From positions 6,572,001 to 6,636,000 of the forward strand of contig NZ_JACHDP010000001.1 of assembly GCF_014201145.1 (NCBI RefSeq): DNA of 64,000 nucleotides, given 5' to 3'. Positions 1-8,448 of the stretch are shown here, piece by piece. The notes beneath the pieces were generated by a model. The model saw only the letters and a program-made list of their open reading frames with translations. It did not search any database and had not been told where the DNA came from. The DNA comes from Micromonospora parathelypteridis (GTDB lineage Bacteria > Actinomycetota > Actinomycetes > Mycobacteriales > Micromonosporaceae). The position numbers and the translations under genes are program-made. Position 1 is the first letter of the stretch; each line of letters starts with the position of its first letter.

Positions 1-71
1 TGCGCCGAGCGGTCGGCGCCGTGGGGCGGCTCGTCCGGAAGACTGTCGACCTCGCCCCGCCCGGAGGCTAG
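1..71 (+). CDS. C-terminal end of an unidentified gene (partial)
   Basis: Frame 3 is open from the window edge to a TAG at 69-71 and reads as a basic, valine- and alanine-rich tail ending in LAPPGG. The stop overlaps the stop of the convergent LD-carboxypeptidase gene, a common arrangement for tightly packed convergent genes. Only about 22 residues are visible, so neither family nor function can be stated, and the frame could be chance in GC-rich DNA. Confidence 0.3.
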   Translation, partial: RRAVGAVGRLVRKTVDLAPPGG

Positions 72-1150
72 CGGGGACGGACTCCGGGCTCCACCGTCAG
101 GGTCCCCGCCACGGCATCGATGGTGGCCCGTGAACCGAGCGGAACGGTGAGCTGGCCATTGCCATGCCCCAGTCGGAGCCCACCGAGGACCGGCACGCCG
201 AGGTCGTAGAGGCGATCCCTCAGCACCGCCGCCGCGTCCCACTCGTCGGGTCCGCCGACGCTGTTGGTGATTTGGCCGATGACCACCCCGGCGACCCTGG
301 TCAGCACGCCCACCCGGCGCAACTCGGTCAGCATCCGGTCGATGCTGTACGGAGCCTCGTCCACGTCCTCGAAGAACAGAATGGCGCCGTCGAACTTCGG
401 GGCGTCGTCGGCGCCCAGCGAGGTGGAGATCAGGGTGAGGCAGCCCCCGAGCAGGGGACCCGTCGCCCGCCCCGGCACCAGCACGGCGGCGGCCGTCTCG
501 GCGGGATCTCGGGAGATGGTGACGGGGGCCGTCGTCATCACCGCCCGGCGGAGCGACTCGGCTGACTCTGGGCCGGTGCGGCTGTCGCTCCAGTTGACCA
601 TCGGGCCGTAGAAGGTGGCCAGCCCGGTCTCGCGCCAGAGCCTGCCGTGGATGCTGGTGATGTCACTGAACCCGACGACCACCCGGGGGTCGCGCCGGAT
701 GCCGGCCACGTCGATCTGATCGACGATCCGCTGGGTGCCGTAGCCGCCACGGGCGGCGAACACACCACGGACTCCGGGATCGTTGAGCGCGGCGTTCAGG
801 TCGGCCAGCCGCTGCGCGTCGGTGCCGGCCAGATAGCCGTACCTGGCGAAGACGTGCGCGCCCAGCTCGACCTCCAGGCCCCAGCTTCGCAGGATCTCGA
901 TGCCGCGCGCCATGTTCGCGGGGCTGGGCGTGCCTCCGGGAGAGACGACCCGGACCCGGTCCCCGGGAACCAGGGCCGGCGCGCGCAGCACCCGCTTCGG
1001 GCCGCCCGGCGCCGCCTGCGCCGCCTCGGCCGTCCCGACGAGCAACGCCCCGCCGGCAGCCGCAGCTCCGGCACCCAGCACGTGCCGTCGGGACAGGGCT
1101 TGGCTCGCGGACCTCGGAGTCGGGGTGCGGTCCGTTCCGGAAGTGGTCAC
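68..1150 (-). CDS. Tat-exported LD-carboxypeptidase (peptidase family S66)
   Basis: This 360-residue protein belongs to the S66 family, whose LdcA members remove the terminal D-alanine from murein tetrapeptides during peptidoglycan recycling. The nucleophile motif GFSDIT puts the serine at S162. Glu261 (FFEDVDE) and His329 (LGHGNGQ) fit the rest of the Ser-Glu-His set. The RGGYG and YGPMVNW motifs are also typical. The N-terminus carries a twin-arginine signal (SRRHVLGAG, residues 20-28) followed by an Ala/Gly-rich hydrophobic stretch to about residue 47. The enzyme is therefore probably exported folded, whereas classical LdcA is cytoplasmic. The start is GTG at 1150. It is a single gene with no obvious operon partner. 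Confidence 0.9.
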   Translation of the reverse strand: MTTSGTDRTPTPRSASQALSRRHVLGAGAAAAGGALLVGTAEAAQAAPGGPKRVLRAPALVPGDRVRVVSPGGTPSPANMARGIEILRSWGLEVELGAHVFARYGYLAGTDAQRLADLNAALNDPGVRGVFAARGGYGTQRIVDQIDVAGIRRDPRVVVGFSDITSIHGRLWRETGLATFYGPMVNWSDSRTGPESAESLRRAVMTTAPVTISRDPAETAAAVLVPGRATGPLLGGCLTLISTSLGADDAPKFDGAILFFEDVDEAPYSIDRMLTELRRVGVLTRVAGVVIGQITNSVGGPDEWDAAAVLRDRLYDLGVPVLGGLRLGHGNGQLTVPLGSRATIDAVAGTLTVEPGVRPR

Positions 1151-1258
1151 AGGCGGTCCCCTCGTTGACGTCGATGTCCGCGCCGCACCAGCCTACGACA
1201 GACATCGATGAGTTGTGGGGCCGCGAACGGTGGGGCCGGCCGGGGGAGCGACGCCCGG

Positions 1259-2737
1259 TCAGGGGATGGGCCACTCGTGCACCGGCCGGTTGCTGTGCAT
1301 GAGGTCCACGTAGTGGCGGACCACCTCGCGCAGCGCCGCCGGCCGGTCCAGGTGGTCGGCGGACTCCAGCCGGTGCAGCGTCTCCACCTGCCAGCTCGCG
1401 CCGTTGCGGCTGGTCAGACAGCGCTGCTCGATGACGCCGAGCAACCGGTCGCGTTCGCCCGGGTCGAGCCCCCACCGGTCCAGGCCGTGGTGCGCCAGCG
1501 GCAGCAGCCGCCGCAGCACCAGCTCGGTGACCGGCAGGTAGCCCAGGCCGGGCCAGAAGACCTGCGCGTCGATGCCGTGCCGGGCGCAGTTGGTGAAGTT
1601 CTCCTCGGCGGCGCTGAACGACATCTGTGACCACAGTGGTCGGTCCGACTCGGCCAGGGCGCGCACCAGTCCGAAGTAGAACGCGCCGTTGGCGATGGTG
1701 TCCAACACGGTCGGGCCGGCGGGCAGCACCCGGTTCTCCACCCGCAGGTGCGGCCGGCCGCGCGACACGTCGTACACCGGGCGGTTCCACCGGTAGACGG
1801 TGCCGTTGTGCAGGCGCAGCTCGGCGAGGTTGGGCACCTCGCCGGCCGCGAGGGCCTGCGTCGGGTCCTCCGGGTCGCAGACCGGCAACAGTGCCGGGAA
1901 GTAACGCACGTTCTCCTCGAACAGGTCGAACACGCTGGTGATCCAGCGTTCGCCGAACCAGACTCTGGGGCGTACCCCTTGGGCTTTGATCTCTTCCGAC
2001 CTGGTGTCGGTGGCCTGCTGGAACAGCGGGATGCGGGTCTCGCGCCACAGCTCCCGGCCGAAGAACAGCGGCGAGTTCGCGCCGACCGCGACCTGGATGC
2101 CGGCGATCGCCTGGGCGGCGTTCCAGTAATCGGCGAACTGGGCCGGGCTGACCTGCAGATGGAACTGCGTGCTGGTGCAGGCCGCCTCGGGGGTGATCGT
2201 GTCGGCGGTGACCGCCAACCGCTCCACACCGCTGATGGCGATCGGCAGATCCTCACCGCGGGCGGCGAAGATCTGCTCGTTGAGCAGCTTGTAGCGGGGG
2301 TTGGCCGAGAGCGTCTCGGCAGTCAGGTGCTCGGGGCGCAGCGTCGGCAGGATGCCGATCATGACCATGTGCGCGCCGATCGCCCGGGCCTTCACCTCGG
2401 CGGCGTTGAGGCTGGCCCGGACGCCCTCCTCGAAGTCGGCGGTGCCGGTGCCGGTCAGCCGGCGCGGCGGCACGTTGATCTCGATGTTGAACTGGCCCAG
2501 CTCCGTCTGGAAACTCTCGTCGGCGATGGCCGCCAGCACGTCGGCGTTGCGCATCGCCGGATTCGACGCCTCGTCGACCAGGTTCAGCTCGATCTCCACG
2601 CCGGTCATCGGCCGGTCGACATCGAAACGCGACTCGCGCAGCATCTCGGCGAAGACATCCAGGCAGCGGCGGACCTTGTCGCGATAGCGGGCCCGGTCTT
2701 CTCGACTGAAGGTTCGTACGCTGACGTCCTCGCCCAT
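1259..2737 (-). CDS. Glutamate-cysteine ligase (GCS2) family protein
   Basis: A 492-residue protein of the ATP-dependent carboxylate-amine ligase superfamily. The segment VEIELNLVDEASNP near residue 45 and GQFNIEINVPPR near residue 80 are the conserved nucleotide and metal-binding strands of this fold, and further conserved stretches such as ACTSTQFHLQVSP follow. Family members join an amino acid to a carboxylate using ATP. The actual substrate cannot be read from sequence, and since mycothiol is the expected main thiol here, gamma-glutamylcysteine need not be the product. I chose ATG at 2737 because the homologous core begins just inside it; the frame stays open further upstream but only in non-homologous sequence. 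Confidence 0.8.
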   Translation of the reverse strand: MGEDVSVRTFSREDRARYRDKVRRCLDVFAEMLRESRFDVDRPMTGVEIELNLVDEASNPAMRNADVLAAIADESFQTELGQFNIEINVPPRRLTGTGTADFEEGVRASLNAAEVKARAIGAHMVMIGILPTLRPEHLTAETLSANPRYKLLNEQIFAARGEDLPIAISGVERLAVTADTITPEAACTSTQFHLQVSPAQFADYWNAAQAIAGIQVAVGANSPLFFGRELWRETRIPLFQQATDTRSEEIKAQGVRPRVWFGERWITSVFDLFEENVRYFPALLPVCDPEDPTQALAAGEVPNLAELRLHNGTVYRWNRPVYDVSRGRPHLRVENRVLPAGPTVLDTIANGAFYFGLVRALAESDRPLWSQMSFSAAEENFTNCARHGIDAQVFWPGLGYLPVTELVLRRLLPLAHHGLDRWGLDPGERDRLLGVIEQRCLTSRNGASWQVETLHRLESADHLDRPAALREVVRHYVDLMHSNRPVHEWPIP

Positions 2738-2857
2738 GGTCACCACCCTGTCACCGCTGGTCCCCCTAACCTCGCACGTCGTCGGCGGGCAGGGGAAGGC
2801 CCGATGGTCTTCTCCTACCCAGCCGCCCGCCCTGATAGCCCAGTCAGGTCGCCCCGA

Positions 2858-2863
2858 TAGCAT
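2858..2863 (+). promoter_or_regulatory. Probable -10 box (TAGCAT) for the DUF3817 gene
   Basis: TAGCAT fits the actinobacterial TANNNT -10 pattern and sits 21 nt before the GTG start, leaving room for a short leader with the purine-rich ribosome site at 2871-2877. I see no convincing -35. Confidence 0.35.
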
Positions 2864-2884
2864 TGCGGCCGGAGAGGTGGTGGG

Positions 2885-3229
2885 GTGCGGATGCGCGAGA
2901 AGGTGACCCGGTTGTTCGTCGCGGCGGCGATCGCCGAGGCCTGCTCCTGGCTGGCCCTGCTGGTCGGCATGCTGGTCAAGTACGGCCCGCCGGGCAATGA
3001 GCTGGGCGTGAAGATCTTCGGGCCGATCCATGGCGGCCTGTTCATCGCGTACGTCCTGCTGGTGCTGGCCGTGGCCCGGCTGCACCGGTGGAGCCTGCTG
3101 GCCACGGCAGTGGCCCTGGCCAGTGCGGTGCCGCCGTTCGCCACCCTGGCTTACGAGCGCTGGGCCCGTCGCCGGGGGATGCTCGGCGTCGACCGCCAAC
3201 CGGCCCGCGAGCCCGCCCCGGTCGGCTGA
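2885..3229 (+). CDS. DUF3817 integral membrane protein
   Basis: A 114-residue protein with three hydrophobic segments at about residues 8-30, 45-65 and 72-92, and a basic C-terminal tail. The layout and the GPIHGG motif match the DUF3817 family of small actinobacterial membrane proteins, whose function is unknown. GTG at 2885 lies 7 nt after GGAGAGG; ATG at 2891 is an alternative. It is divergent from the GCS2-family gene across a 147-nt gap. Confidence 0.8.
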   Translation: MRMREKVTRLFVAAAIAEACSWLALLVGMLVKYGPPGNELGVKIFGPIHGGLFIAYVLLVLAVARLHRWSLLATAVALASAVPPFATLAYERWARRRGMLGVDRQPAREPAPVG

Positions 3230-3257
3230 ACGGCCGGCCGGCACCCGCCCGGCCGGA

Positions 3258-3827
3258 TCAGGTCAGCACGGCCCAGGCCGCGATGCCGGCCAGCAGGAGC
3301 GCGCCCAGGAACGCCTGCAGCAGCAGTGGCGGCCCGAGATGCGACCAGAGCGTCGCGGTACGCGGGGTGAGCAGCTGCCCGGTGGTGAGGTTGACGATTC
3401 GCTCGATGCGGGGCGGCAGCTCCGGGTCCCGTTGCGGCCGCAGGGTGAGCTGCACGTGGTCCGCCGGGTGCAGGGCGCTCTGCGGCAGGTGACCGTGCAG
3501 CTCCACCTCGCAGAGCTGCCCGGCGGTGTTGCGCAGTCGCACCGGGACGACCAGGTACTCCGGGCCCTGCTTCAACTGCTTCCAGCGTCGACGTGTGCCG
3601 CCACCGGCGGAGGAGAAGAGCGAGCGCAGCAGCAGGGCGGGTAGCCGGGCGACCGCCGCCGCGGCGAGCACCGCCACCAGCACCGGCTGACCGATGCGTA
3701 CCTCCCGCGTGTAGCCGTCGAGCAGGCGGATCAGCCGCCCGGTGACGATCCGCTCCGTCGGGTGCACGATCCGTCGGGTATCGAGTCCGCTGTCCATCTC
3801 CACCACCGAGAGTCCGCTTGTGTTCAC
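3258..3827 (-). CDS. Hypothetical membrane protein with two hydrophobic segments
   Basis: I do not recognise this 189-residue protein. It has one hydrophobic segment at about residues 47-68, a basic linker (RRRWKQLKQ), a central domain with a regular beta-rich pattern (residues 90-150), and a C-terminal transmembrane helix in the last 25 residues. The topology suggests that the middle domain sits on one face of the membrane between two anchors. The start is uncertain: GTG at 3827 is given, ATG at 3797 is possible. It converges on the DUF3817 gene over a GC-rich gap of 28 nt. Confidence 0.6.
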   Translation of the reverse strand: MNTSGLSVVEMDSGLDTRRIVHPTERIVTGRLIRLLDGYTREVRIGQPVLVAVLAAAAVARLPALLLRSLFSSAGGGTRRRWKQLKQGPEYLVVPVRLRNTAGQLCEVELHGHLPQSALHPADHVQLTLRPQRDPELPPRIERIVNLTTGQLLTPRTATLWSHLGPPLLLQAFLGALLLAGIAAWAVLT

Positions 3828-3948
3828 AGATCGTATCGACGTCCTGGGTTGAACGACGTGAATGAAACCTGGTCACGGGCTCACGGCTGCGAGGTGACAT
3901 CCCGGGCGAGGAGGGTAAGCGGGCTGCCGAGCTGGAAAGGGGTCGAGC

Positions 3949-5073
3949 ATGCAGCTGTCCTTCCTGCGCCCGCTCTACGACCGTCCCGGGCCGTGGTGCT
4001 CGGTGTATCTGGATGCCTCCGCGGACACGGAGGATGCCAAACCGGCGCTGGACCTGCGCTGGCGTGCCCTGCAGAGTCGGCTGACCGAACAGGGGGCGGA
4101 CGAGGCGAGCGTCGCCGCGCTGGACCGGGTGATCCGTGGGCACGACCCGATGGTCGGCGACTACGGCCTGGCGGTCTTCGCCAGTCACGGTCGAGTGGTG
4201 CTCTCCGAGTACCTGTCCGCGCCGCCACTGCGCGATCTGGCCGCGTACGGGGCACTGCCGCACGTGATGCCGCTGCTCGCCCAGCGTGGCGAACAGGTCG
4301 CCTGGGTGCGGGTGGTGGCCGACCGGATCGGCGCCGACGCGATGGCGGTCAGCGCCGGCGGGGTGCCCCGGCGGGCGCACGTCGCCGGAGCGAACGAGTT
4401 CCCACTGCGGCGGGCGAAGCCCGGCGGCTGGTCCCAGTCGCGCTATCAACGGGCGGCCATGGAGGCGTGGCACCACAACGCCGGCGACGTGACCGCGGCG
4501 ACCGTGGAACTGGCCGACCGGGTCGGCGCGGACGTGGTGGTCGTCGCCGGTGACGTCCGGGCCACCGGAATGATCGCCGCGCAGATGCCGGAGCGCTGGC
4601 AGGACCTGGTGGTCCGTACCGACGCCGGGTCACGAGCCGGCGGCGCCGACCAGACGTTGCTGGACGACCTCACCGTGCAGACCATCGCGGAGATCGCCGA
4701 CCAGCGGATCAGCGCCGCCCTGGACAAGTTCGGCGTGCAGGAGGACGTGGGCGCCGGCCTCGACGCGGTGGTCTCCGCCCTGCAACGCAACCAGGTGGAC
4801 ACCATGCTGATCGTCGACGACCCGTCGGCCGACGGCGAGTTGTGGATCGGCGCGGAGGCGACCGAGATCGCCGTCGACCCGGGGCAGTTGGCCGCGATGT
4901 CGGTGGACGACCCGCAGCGGGTACGCGCCGACGCGGCGCTGGTCCGCGCACTCGTCGGCACCGACGCGGCACTGACCGTGCTGGGGGCGGACGAGGCACC
5001 CGAGCTGACCGACGGCGTCGGCGCGGTGCTGCGCTACGTCGACCCCAGCACGCCGGGGCGGGGCAATGGCTGA
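3949..5073 (+). CDS. baeRF-type eRF1-related protein (Rv2629/Vms1-like)
   Basis: A 374-residue protein resembling mycobacterial Rv2629 and the bacterial-archaeal-eukaryotic release factor relatives, a superfamily that includes Vms1/ANKZF1 peptidyl-tRNA hydrolases. The conserved N-terminal strand FLRPLYDRPGPWCSVYLD is characteristic, and the C-terminal third has the alternating alpha/beta pattern of the eRF1 domain-3-like fold. By family it may rescue or quiet ribosomes under stress, but the activity of bacterial members is largely inferred. The ribosome site GGAAAGGGG lies just upstream of ATG 3949. Its last 8 nt overlap the start of the TPP enzyme gene, so the two are translationally coupled. 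Confidence 0.75.
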   Translation: MQLSFLRPLYDRPGPWCSVYLDASADTEDAKPALDLRWRALQSRLTEQGADEASVAALDRVIRGHDPMVGDYGLAVFASHGRVVLSEYLSAPPLRDLAAYGALPHVMPLLAQRGEQVAWVRVVADRIGADAMAVSAGGVPRRAHVAGANEFPLRRAKPGGWSQSRYQRAAMEAWHHNAGDVTAATVELADRVGADVVVVAGDVRATGMIAAQMPERWQDLVVRTDAGSRAGGADQTLLDDLTVQTIAEIADQRISAALDKFGVQEDVGAGLDAVVSALQRNQVDTMLIVDDPSADGELWIGAEATEIAVDPGQLAAMSVDDPQRVRADAALVRALVGTDAALTVLGADEAPELTDGVGAVLRYVDPSTPGRGNG

Positions 5074-6820
5074 GCGCCGCGTGGCGGACCTCGTGGTGGA
5101 ACGGCTCCTGGCCTGGCGGGTGCCCCGCGCCTTCGGCTACCCGGGCGAGGCGATCGCCCCGTTGGTCGACGCGTTGGACCGTACCGGCGGCGAACCGGCG
5201 TTCATCCCGGCCCGGCACGAGGAGACCGCCTCGTTCATGGCCACCGGGCACGCCAAGTTCACCGGCGGCATCGGGGTCTGCCTCGCCACCCAGGGGCCCA
5301 GCGCCGTCCAACTGCTCAACGGCCTCTACGACGCCAAGCTGGACAGCAAACCGGTGGTGGCGATCGTCGGGGAGGACATCTCCGGGCCGCTCGGCGACGC
5401 GCACCAGGAGATCGGGCTGAGCCGGCTCTTCGGCGACGTCTGCAACCAGTTCGTCCGGTACGGCCGCAGCCCCGAGCACGTGGCGGCGCTGCTGGACCAG
5501 GCGTTCCGTACGGCGGCGGCGACCCGTAGCCCGACCTGTGTCGTGCTGCCCCGGCAGTTGCAGGAAGCCCTGGTGCCCGACCTACAGACGTCGGCCGTCG
5601 GGGTGGTCTCGGCGACCCCGGGTGAGCCACTGGCCCGGGTGCTGCCGCACGACGCGGACCTCGATGCCGCCGCCCAGCTGCTCAGCGGTGGTCAGCGCGT
5701 CGCGATCCTGGTCGGTCAGGGCGGTCGCGACGCCGCCGCCGAGATCATCGAGATGGCCGACCGACTCGGTGCCGGCGTGGCCACCTCACTGCTGGGCAAG
5801 CCGGTGCTCGACGAGCGGCTGCCGTTCCACACCGGGGTGCTCGGCGAGGTCGGCACCCCGGCCGCCGCCGAGCTGATGGGTGGCTGTGACACGTTGCTGA
5901 TGGTCGGCACCAACGACCCGTGGACCGACTACTTCCCGATGCCCGAGCAGGCCCGCACCGTGCAGATCGACATCGACGGCCGAAGGATCGGCACCCGCTA
6001 CCCGGCCGACGCGCCGCTGGTCGGTGACGCCGCCGAGACGCTGCGGGCGCTGCTGACCCGTGTGCGCCCTCGGAACGATCAGCGGTGGCGCGCCACCGTG
6101 GAGAGCTCAGTGGACCGGTGGCGTCAGGTCGCCGTCGACCGGGCTGCCGCGCCCGCGGACCCGGTCAACCCGCAGCTCGTACTCCAGGAGCTGTCCGCCC
6201 GGATGCCGGGCACCGGCTCGGTCGCGGTCGACGTCGGGTCGGTCCTCTACTGGTATGCCCGGCACCTCGCCCTGCCACCCGGGGTGAACGCGCAGCTGTG
6301 CGGCACCCTCGGCTCGATGGGCTGCGCACTGCCGTACGCGGTGGCCGCCAAGCTCGCCGCCCCGGACCAGCCGGTGATCGCGTTGCTCGGTGACGGGGCG
6401 ATGCAGCTCAACGGGCTCGCCGAGTTGATCACCGTGTCGCACCACTGGCAGAAGTGGCGTGATCCGCGGCTGGTGGTGCTGGTGCTGAACAACCGGGACC
6501 AGAGCGGCATGGGCGGCGGCCGGGAGACGTCATCCGACCCGACCCAGCGCCGCCCCGACGTGCCGTACGCCGGCTGGGCCCGCCTGCTCGGGCTGCACGG
6601 TGTGCGGGTGGACCGCCCGGAACTGGTCGGCGCGGCCTGGGACGAGGCGTTGGCCGCGGACCGTCCCTGCGTACTGGAGGCCGTCGTCGACCCGGCGGTG
6701 TCGTTGGCGCCGCCGGAGCCGGCGTTCGCCGACCTGCGCGGCCTGTACGCCGACGGTGCTCCCGCCCGGAAGGTCCGCGAACAGGTGGAGGTCACCGCGA
6801 ACGCCGAGGATCTCGTTTAG
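5066..6820 (+). CDS. Thiamine-pyrophosphate enzyme, pyruvate oxidase / acetolactate synthase-like
   Basis: A 584-residue protein with the three-domain layout of the acetohydroxyacid synthase/pyruvate oxidase family: an N-terminal PYR domain with the cofactor-activating glutamate E52 in ARHEETASFMATGHA, a central domain around residues 190-330, and a C-terminal PP domain with the GDGAM motif near residue 442 and a downstream NN pair that binds Mg-TPP. PoxB-like enzymes decarboxylate pyruvate, but the substrate here is not determinable. It overlaps the preceding baeRF-type gene by ATGGCTGA, which links a carbon-metabolism enzyme to a ribosome-associated stress factor. Confidence 0.8.
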   Translation: MAERRVADLVVERLLAWRVPRAFGYPGEAIAPLVDALDRTGGEPAFIPARHEETASFMATGHAKFTGGIGVCLATQGPSAVQLLNGLYDAKLDSKPVVAIVGEDISGPLGDAHQEIGLSRLFGDVCNQFVRYGRSPEHVAALLDQAFRTAAATRSPTCVVLPRQLQEALVPDLQTSAVGVVSATPGEPLARVLPHDADLDAAAQLLSGGQRVAILVGQGGRDAAAEIIEMADRLGAGVATSLLGKPVLDERLPFHTGVLGEVGTPAAAELMGGCDTLLMVGTNDPWTDYFPMPEQARTVQIDIDGRRIGTRYPADAPLVGDAAETLRALLTRVRPRNDQRWRATVESSVDRWRQVAVDRAAAPADPVNPQLVLQELSARMPGTGSVAVDVGSVLYWYARHLALPPGVNAQLCGTLGSMGCALPYAVAAKLAAPDQPVIALLGDGAMQLNGLAELITVSHHWQKWRDPRLVVLVLNNRDQSGMGGGRETSSDPTQRRPDVPYAGWARLLGLHGVRVDRPELVGAAWDEALAADRPCVLEAVVDPAVSLAPPEPAFADLRGLYADGAPARKVREQVEVTANAEDLV

Positions 6821-6869
6821 CCGCCCTGGCCTCGGGCATCAGTAGCGGCCCGACGACGCTGGAGGTCCC

Positions 6870-7985
6870 ATGTCCGAGCCCGCTGACCGCCGATACGGCC
6901 CGGCGACCCTGCCGCGGTCGCGCGGCCCGATCTCCGCGGCGGTGCTCGGCGCTCTGCGTCGGCCGCCGCACGACCTGCCGCCAGACCTCGGCGCCGACCT
7001 CGACCCGGCGGACCCGATCACGGACGAGGACCTTCAGCTGACCCTGTTCCTCTGCTACGAGCTGCACTACCGGGGCTGGCGGGGGGTGGACGAGGCATGG
7101 GAGTGGCAACCGACGATGCTCGCGCTGCGGGCCCGCGCCGAACGGTCGTTCGAGGCGGCGCTGCGCCGACTGGTCGGCTCGCCGTCGGTGCCCGCCGCCG
7201 GGGTGGCGGCCGGCCTCGCCGAGCTGGTCGCGGCCGACGACGGGCCGCCGCTGGCCGCGACGCTGCAACGCCGCGCCAACCTCACCCAGTTCCGCGAGTT
7301 CGTCACCCACCGCTCCGTCTACCACCTGCGTGAGGCGGACCCGCACAGTTGGGCCCTGCCCCGCCTCGGCGGCCCGGCCAAGGCCGCCCTCGTGGAGATC
7401 CAGACCGACGAGTACGGCAACGGCCGGCTGGACCGGATGCACGCCGAGCTGTTCCGGTGCACCCTGGAGCGGCTCGGCCTGGACATCACCTACGGCGCCC
7501 ACCTGGACGCGGCGCCCGCGGTGACCCTGGCGACCAACAACCTGATGTCGCTGTTCGGGCTGCACCGACGGCTGCGCGGCGCGCTGCTCGGGCATCTGGC
7601 CGCGTTCGAGATGACCTCCTCGCTGCCTAACCGTCGCTACGGCAACGGCCTGCGCCGGCTCGGCTTCGACGAGGTGGCCACCCGCTTCTACGACGAGCAC
7701 GTCGAGGCAGACGCGGTGCACGAGCAGATCGCCGCCCACGACATGTGCGGTGGCCTGGTCCGCGTTGAACCGGCCCTCGCCCCCGACGTGCTCTTCGGCG
7801 CGGCGGCCGGGCTCGCGGTGGACCGGCTGTTCGCCGGGCACCTGCTGGACAGTTGGGCCGCCGGCCGCAGCTCGCTGCGGTCGCCCGCCCCGCCGCCCCT
7901 GCCGTCCACCGTGCTGCCGAGCGTCCCCCTCACCGCGACGGCGTCGGCCACCCTGGCCCCGCCGGCCGAGCCCGCCGTGGCCTGA
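6870..7985 (+). CDS. Iron-containing redox enzyme, haem-oxygenase-like diiron fold
   Basis: A 371-residue helical protein with the ligand pattern of haem-oxygenase-like diiron oxidases: E176 (LVEIQTDEYG), H191 (RMHAELF), E247 (AFEMTSS) and the D275-H277/D281/H284 cluster. These enzymes activate O2 at a diiron centre to oxidise or cleave small substrates; which one is unknown here. GGAGG precedes ATG 6870 by 7 nt. It faces the CDGSH iron-sulfur gene with a gap of only 5 nt, and such pairs in actinobacteria suggest that the Fe-S protein supplies electrons. Confidence 0.8.
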   Translation: MSEPADRRYGPATLPRSRGPISAAVLGALRRPPHDLPPDLGADLDPADPITDEDLQLTLFLCYELHYRGWRGVDEAWEWQPTMLALRARAERSFEAALRRLVGSPSVPAAGVAAGLAELVAADDGPPLAATLQRRANLTQFREFVTHRSVYHLREADPHSWALPRLGGPAKAALVEIQTDEYGNGRLDRMHAELFRCTLERLGLDITYGAHLDAAPAVTLATNNLMSLFGLHRRLRGALLGHLAAFEMTSSLPNRRYGNGLRRLGFDEVATRFYDEHVEADAVHEQIAAHDMCGGLVRVEPALAPDVLFGAAAGLAVDRLFAGHLLDSWAAGRSSLRSPAPPPLPSTVLPSVPLTATASATLAPPAEPAVA

Positions 7986-7990
7986 CCGGG

Positions 7991-8245
7991 TCAGCCCTTC
8001 GACACGAGGTCGGGTCCGCCCTCGCGGGTGGTGCCCGCGCGGAAGTTGACCGCCTTGTGGGTGCCGTCGCAGAACGGCTTGAGCGCCGACTTGCCGCATC
8101 GGCACAGCGCCACCGTGCCCCGGCGCGCGTCGATGCGTTCGCCGTCGGGGGTGACCAGGTCGAAGTCGCCACGGACCAGCAACGGTCCGTCCTCGTACGG
8201 GGTGATCGTGGCGGCGGCGGGCTCGCTGGTGTCGTCGGTGCGCAT
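7991..8245 (-). CDS. CDGSH iron-sulfur domain protein
   Basis: An 84-residue protein built around one CDGSH motif: C48-R-C50-G-K-S then P57-F-C59-D-G-T-H63. Three cysteines and one histidine bind a redox-active 2Fe-2S cluster in this family, related to mitoNEET. The third ligand spacing and the KPFCDGTHK segment are intact. The protein is soluble with no signal. It is convergent with the diiron enzyme at 6870-7985 and could be its electron-transfer partner; that is inference from context. Confidence 0.9.
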   Translation of the reverse strand: MRTDDTSEPAAATITPYEDGPLLVRGDFDLVTPDGERIDARRGTVALCRCGKSALKPFCDGTHKAVNFRAGTTREGGPDLVSKG

Positions 8246-8448
8246 GGCCCCGCAAGTGCCCGCCCTGGCCCCGGCGAAACCCGCGCCACCGTCCCGGGGT
8301 GATCGCCCCGGGCCAACCCGCTCCGACCGTCGGCGGCGGATCGTCGCCGAACGCCGGTGATGACCGGCGCACCCCGCTGACCAGCGGAATGTGCTGCCGG
8401 GTGGGTGATGCCCCGTTTGAACCCCATCGGGACGGGAAGCCGGGCCGC

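Noticed and set aside
1203..1226. Possible decayed half of a family B palindrome (GATGAGTTGTGGGGCC).
   Set aside because: Only about 16 of 20 arm positions fit with a gap and no partner arm is visible, so it is too weak to call.
2738..3244. N-terminal extension of the GCS2-family gene.
   Set aside because: The extension overlaps the DUF3817 gene in antisense and has no homology pattern; ATG 2737 is where the conserved core begins.
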